This document shows, piece by piece, positions 58,810-64,000 of a stretch of 64,000 nucleotides of DNA. Every line of letters starts with the position of its first letter. The first letter of the stretch is position 1. Position numbers and translations under genes: made by a program. Below the pieces are notes generated by a model. The model saw nothing but the letters and a program-made list of their open reading frames with translations. It did no database searches and was not told the DNA's origin. This stretch comes from Limonium bicolor (Eukaryota; Streptophyta; Magnoliopsida; Caryophyllales; Plumbaginaceae), in NCBI GenBank assembly GCA_023374045.1, contig CM041783.1, positions 120,033,503 through 120,097,502 on the forward strand, given 5' to 3'.

Positions 58810-61800
58810 TGAAATACCCCAAACCTTAGTATATTGATGAACTATCTAATTATAATATATTAAGGCTATAATATGCCTTAGAAACATTAGAAAAGAGTTA
58901 AACAACAATGTACACAAAAAAACATACCTTAAGCGTTTAAACCGAAAAAGCACCTTAGAGCACGAAAATGTGTTTTAAGGGAAAATATGCCTTAAGCATT
59001 TATACATGGAACTAAAGGCTAATGAGCCTAAATACCAATAATAAATAAGGGAACAACAGTAAAATGGTCATAGGAACCATTACGCGTACACACAGATTAA
59101 GTATACAACTCCATACAAAAACCGGTACTAAACTGACGAAAGTCAAGGAGAAACCACTAAACAACCTAGTTTAAATTGGAATGAGCAACATGCTATTTCA
59201 CGAACAAAGTTTATAAAGGTTGTAAATTACTAAGAACACATTTAAACTAGCCAAAACAAATTGCAACATCAATGTGAACCCGGAAGCACATAAAATGTGT
59301 TTTAAGGCATTTTTGGCCTTGTAACATACCTGTAACATGGTATAAGTCATTAGGAACAAGTTTAATACATAAAATGTTACATTAATACAAGGTAAAACAA
59401 AAAAAAATCAGATCAAAGGAGGGGAGGAGCTGCCGACATGAAGGAGTGACTCACCAAGGCTATTTTGCTTTTAAAACTTACTATTTCAACAACTAAGACT
59501 TATTTGACTTTCCAAATCACCTTGTCCCCTTAATGAATCATTACTCAGACTCTTACCTGTCAAATGAGAGCTTCCAAGGTCGTAGCCAATCCTCTCTTTG
59601 AAGAAACAACACAAAACAAAGCCAAAGTTCTTAGTTTTGAACCTTAAAGAACACCCCTCCTTGTAGGAATCATAACTTTCTCGTCCTAGCTCCAAATCAC
59701 AAGCTTGATAGCTCTTGTAAACCTCTTATCAAGAGCTTTGCAACCATAGCTCATGAAAAACCACTGAGAAGTGCCTTTGATTCTCGAGGTAAAACATTGC
59801 CTTCTTGAAAACTTCTTATTCTTTGGTTTTTGTTACAGCCCATTGGCATGGGATACTAACCCATCTTATTCTTCATCTCATTGTATAATTTTGGGGGCAA
59901 TCCTTTTAGCAAATTGCTGGTGAAATTTCTAAGGAATTCAAGCTTAAATATTAAGCTAAAAGTTTAATATACAAGGTAAATCCTACAACTACCTATTTCT
60001 TGGTTCTAAATATTGATCTATATATGATCTAACATATTGTATACCTTGTTTATTATTACCGAATTTAGTAGGTGTTATATTTAATTTTTAGCACCTAAAA
60101 TGTTAATATTTTGTAAATCTAAAATTAGATTTACAACCCTTATGATATAAACTTTAATATAAGCTATCATAATATATAATAATAGTTCATATACTAGAAT
60201 TTAGTGTGTGGCTGAAAATTAAGGGAACCTAGGTGAGATAGAAAAATTATATTACAAAGTTAAATTAAAGGAACTAGTATAATTAAGTGTAATATGTAAA
60301 ATTTGTGATGTTTTGGTCACATATTATAATTGCCGAAAATATATCTGAACTTTTCCTTTCTTCCGTTTCGCTGATGGGCCCCTCCTTGTCGCCTTCCTTT
60401 CCCCTTCTCTCCCGCTTTCTCCGTCTTCCTCCTTTCCTAAGGTTTTGGTGTATTTACCGCACTCCCAAGAGTTATTTATCTACAACTTTAGGTAATAACT
60501 CTGGTGATTAGAGATGTTTAAAATGATTTTTGATTTCAAATCTGTAGAAAATTAGTTACGAAAATTAGAAATTATTAGAGTTAATTTGGTTTCAATAAAT
60601 GAGTTAGGGTAAAAGAACAGACCACAAGGGTAAATGGTAATTTCCCTGGTCAAACATGGTTATAATGGCAGTTTATCAAATGTTTAAGGAGTTAGAATAA
60701 CTTTGTAGCAAAAGATTAGAATTAAAAAGATAAAGGAATAAAGTAAGTTAAATTAACTTTAGGGTAACCATTGTAACTAATGGAAGTTAGGGGTATGACC
60801 ATAAAGGCTGGTCAAACTTGGGTATATTTTTGGTAATTGACCAAAGGTATAAAAGAAATTTTTAAGTAGAATTGGAAGGAATCAGAAATAAAATAACAAG
60901 TTTAGAACTTATTATGAATAAAATAGAGATTAAGAGAAAACTATGGTAAGTAATGTAAATACCATTTTATATGTGTTTAAAAAGGTTAAGGAAATTAAAT
61001 TAAGAATTTAGAAAACAGTTGTAAAGAACAGAGTTAAGACGGGGTTAAACGAGACCCGTATATAATTTAAGATATACGAGGGGTATACCCGTAATTTAAT
61101 AAGTATAGGAGAAGTCATTACTTAAGGTATTTTTAATGGAAATACAAGTTATATTGGGAAAAGAAATAAATACGTATGATACGGAGTATCATACGGACGT
61201 ATATGAAAAATTTTAGTGTACATGAATAGTACCCGTATACGTGAATAGTATACGTATACATGAATAGTAAATACGTATACATGAATAGTAAATACGTATA
61301 AATTAATAGTAAATACGTATAAATGAATAGTAAATATGTATACACGAATGGTAACTACGTATATAGGAATAGTCAAATACGAGATGTATATGTGAATAGT
61401 AAAATACGTATACATGAATAGTAGAATACGTATACGTGAATAGTAAAATACGGTGAATAGTGAAAATACGAAAATTAAGTTATTTAACCACGCCATCCTA
61501 ATGAACTATAGGAGCGGAGTAAGGGGACCAGAATAGTCGAGACGTCATCTGGGAGTGGACGAACAACGATAGGCTAAGGTATAGGATTCTTGTAGCTTGT
61601 TTGCTAACGAGGTCTACCTCGGTTTGTGTGCTATGTGTTATTGTGATACGACCAAGCAAGATTAAACATGAAACCGATTTATTGTATTTTTATTGTGTGT
61701 CCATTGCACACTAACACGACTTGATTCAGAGCTTGTTCATTAACTATGTTTAGTAACAATTATATAAGGTTATAAATGCTCCCTGTTGTTAGTTGGTTAA

Positions 61801-62796
61801 TACCAAGAGTGGTTTAACTAATAAATTGTCAATGAGACTTCAGCTAACTGGAACTTGGGAGGAGTGGAATCCGGGACTGACTCCGGTCATGCATGTTCAG
61901 GTTAGGAGGTCGGCATCTGTATCAAATCTGTCTTCCGCCTAGGGTCGACAAACTGACCCAACCATCTCGAGTGAACAGTTCGAGATGGGAGGCAAATTCA
62001 GGAGGCGCAGGAGGGTCAAGCCTACACCCCTCATAACTTAAGAATTAATGTTTATTTAACAAATGGAGCTAATAACTCATTAGCTAGGGTTACTTCAACC
62101 CGACAAAAATAAACATTTCAGTTAGAGAACAACCAGTTCTATTAGGAGGATGGTTGACACTTATAAGGTATGGTCAAACACGAGAACTAAACAATTCTCA
62201 GGCCTCAGGATTTAGGAATCTAACTTACTCATTAATGGGCGTCCATTACGACGTTTGATTTATTTGAGCTGTGAATGTTTCACATAAATGTGTTGTTGTT
62301 ATTGTACTTCTTATTATTTTTGTATGAATAATAAACTACATGTATGCGACAAGTAGTCGTGTGTAGCCCTGGGTAGCTTGTGGGCTGCACGTTTTCTCTA
62401 CCAGCATGTGCTGAGCCCCTTGGGGCCTGTGATTTAAAATTTGCAGGTAGGTGACAGACGAGGACCCAGCCTGAGAGTAGGAGTGGGTAGAGCATTAAGG
62501 GTTTTATTTGCATTACGAGTGTGCCTGTACACTCGCTTTATAAACTGTGGTAGTAAGTTGTAATAATAGGGGGGATACTTGAGATTCGGTATTGTATTTT
62601 GTTTTAAGACTTGTACACACTTATGTTCGGTACACTCGGGTCCGTCAGACCGTAGCTTGAGACTGGAATAAGCCTAGTTAGTCACGTGGGTGACTAACGG
62701 CGGTAACACCAACTTTTAGTACTTTCTTCCGCTGTGTTGTAATATTTTTGCTGGTTTGTGGTGTGATGGTTCAGGTTTAGCAGTTGGGGTGTTACA
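58810..62796 (+). mobile_element. Family-A LTR A3
   Basis: TGAAATACCCCAAACC...TTGGGGTGTTACA, 3987 bases. It contains the minisatellite (61218-61470) and stem-loop (62677-62698). Segment 60345-60480 is unlike A1 and A2, and 60480-61030 carries many one-base losses relative to them. The five bases after it, GAATG, would be the target duplication; the left copy is lost. Confidence 0.9.
61218..61470 (+). repeat. 21-bp minisatellite in LTR A3
   Basis: AATACGTATACATGAATAGT-type units, about eleven copies. Confidence 0.9.
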
Positions 62797-63641
62797 GAAT
62801 GATTGATTGAATGAGTTTCATAATTTGGAAATGTATTGCATTGTGATTATGACTAGAAAGATAGAAAACGTAAAATGATTGAATTATTTGACTGTGCGAA
62901 ACTGAGGTGGGAAGTCGAACTAGATTTGCTAGAGATCAAGGGAAACTGAACACAAATTGGGGTGGAAGGATAGTTCAACACTGATGCTGATCACATCAGG
63001 GTTGAATGATTCTCGAAGCTCCCCGTAAGTGGTCACAAGTAATCACGTTAAGAATAGAGGCAGTTAGCATAATTGGATTTGGAGTTGTATTGTGTTTTCA
63101 AAAAAAGGATTTTCAACTGGTATTTGCAAAAAGGATTTTCTTTCAAACCTAAAAATGAGGACTAGTTTGAAACCACTACCACCTATCCAAGGGTTGCGGC
63201 CCATTGTCTAGATGATCGGTAGAAGGTGGCAGTGTGTGTTTTATTTTTTCCAAGGGCAGTGGGAGATAGTGAAGTCATGTGTCTGGATGACCTAGAGTGC
63301 CTGAGAATATCTATATGTACGAAAGTTTTGATCAAGACAACCAAAGGAACCGTGGGTCAGAGAGCATAAGTGCCCATTAGTCATGAAACGGCCTTGAACC
63401 AGAAAGCGTAAGTGTTCAGCATGACCGGTACCTGGGGGATCATAGAGAGTATTACTCGATATGGGATTCGGGGACTGAAAGAGTATTCAGACCAATCTGA
63501 TGGAAAGAATGTAAAAGAGTATTTTTGATTGCTATAAAGTGACTGTATCACCCACCATTGTAATTGAATTTTTCCGCTGTGAATGTAATGACGTATGAGG
63601 CGATTAGACTGTAATGATAAGTTTAGCGTAGGGGTGTTATA
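62797..63641 (+). mobile_element. 3' end of family-B 3' LTR
   Basis: The last 110 bases (CCGCTGTGAATGTAATGACG ... GGGGTGTTATA) parallel the end of LTR B1 (CCGCTGCGAAGGTAATGATG ...). The GTCTA duplication follows at 63642. The rest is more diverged from B1 than expected for a pair of LTRs of one element, so the assignment rests on the LTR end, the duplication and restored frame continuity of the interrupted gene. Confidence 0.6.
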
Positions 63642-63646
63642 GTCTA

Positions 63647-64000
63647 CCCTTGTTTGTAGTCCGGAGGGGACTAGAAAAGATATGGAGTCAACTCCCATAT
63701 CGCTTCTCTTCCCTGACATGCATAGCTATTTTTGTGTAGATGAAGTAATAACTCAAAATATAGCTTCCATTTTTCCCACTGGTATCTTCTTTTACAGCCT
63801 TTAACTTGTCTCTTTTTTGTTTTACCTTTGCTGATTCCTTATCGTTCTACTTTCTTTTTAACCGCTGCTACCGACCTTCAAGATCCGGAGCCAGAACAGA
63901 CGCGATGTCCTATGGGATGTGTTGTCATAAGTGAAGCTAGCGCTCCAGAGAGGAGAGCTGGCTCCAAAGTCCCTTCCGGTAAGTTTAAAGGTGTGGCTGA
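63647..64000 (+). pseudogene. Plant gag/transposon-like gene, 3' continuation
   Basis: Directly after the duplicated GTCTA the reading frame of the gene interrupted at 20119 continues without shift (PEGTRKDMESTP, DMHSYFCVDEVITQN) to about 63780, where GT at 63782 may be a donor. No domain is recognisable in this part. Beyond, a frame near 63880-64000 contains CPMGCVVISEASAPERRAG and runs off the window. Confidence 0.45.

Noticed and set aside
61133..61496. Minus-strand frames in the minisatellites (also 38432-38644)
   Set aside because: They only translate the 21-bp repeat and show no domain.
1..64000. CRISPR array, rRNA, tRNA, bacterial genes
   Set aside because: The repeats lack regular unique spacers, the tRNA-like matches are primer-binding sites only, and everything recognisable is plant transposon sequence.

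Overview
The window is repeat DNA from a flowering plant, most likely a eudicot. The evidence is a dense nest of plant-specific LTR retrotransposons (Ty1/copia, Ty3/gypsy chromovirus, Ogre/TAT-like), plant tRNA primer-binding sites, TG...CA LTR ends with 5-bp target duplications, and a CACTA-like DNA transposon. I see no intact host gene, rRNA, tRNA or CRISPR array.

Layout. (1) 1-4340: tail and 3' LTR of a non-autonomous Ogre/TAT-like element (family T). (2) 4346-18120: a decayed copia element, perhaps SIRE-like. Its reverse transcriptase is split at 8742/15900 by a reverse-oriented solo LTR of a long-LTR gypsy family (family B), which itself carries a solo family-T LTR (9186-10946). (3) 18840-20119: a broken plant gag/transposon-like gene. 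It resumes in the same reading frame at 63647, after a 43.5-kb nest bounded by GTCTA target duplications. (4) 20120-26168: family-B 5' LTR, carrying a CACTA-like element, plus an internal remnant. (5) 26169-62796: three LTRs of a Tekay-like chromovirus (family A, about 4 kb each) separated by two internal regions. The second internal region is interrupted by a complete family-T element (41117-48896, TSD GGGAC) and by a reverse family-B solo LTR (51679-56265, TSD AGGGT). (6) 62797-63641: end of the family-B 3' LTR.

The most striking system is in family A. Both internal copies carry a complete AlkB-type 2-oxoglutarate/Fe(II) dioxygenase domain, close to plant ALKBH1-type proteins, between the Gag zinc knuckles and the protease. 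The gag-AlkB region has three candidate spliceosomal introns with the same lengths in both copies (77, 199 and 133 nt). In copy 1, splicing phases join the knuckles in frame to AlkB. This looks like an LTR retrotransposon that captured a nucleic-acid demethylase gene. Both copies are now broken, and each has lost a different iron ligand.

Other structural signals not explained by coding: a 203-nt intron-like segment in the leader of all four family-T LTRs; a hairpin near the 3' end of family A and B LTRs with a covarying base pair; internal polypurine-tract-like motifs followed by perfect inverted repeats in family T; and arrays of GTCCGGGAC-type palindromes in two unrelated LTR families.
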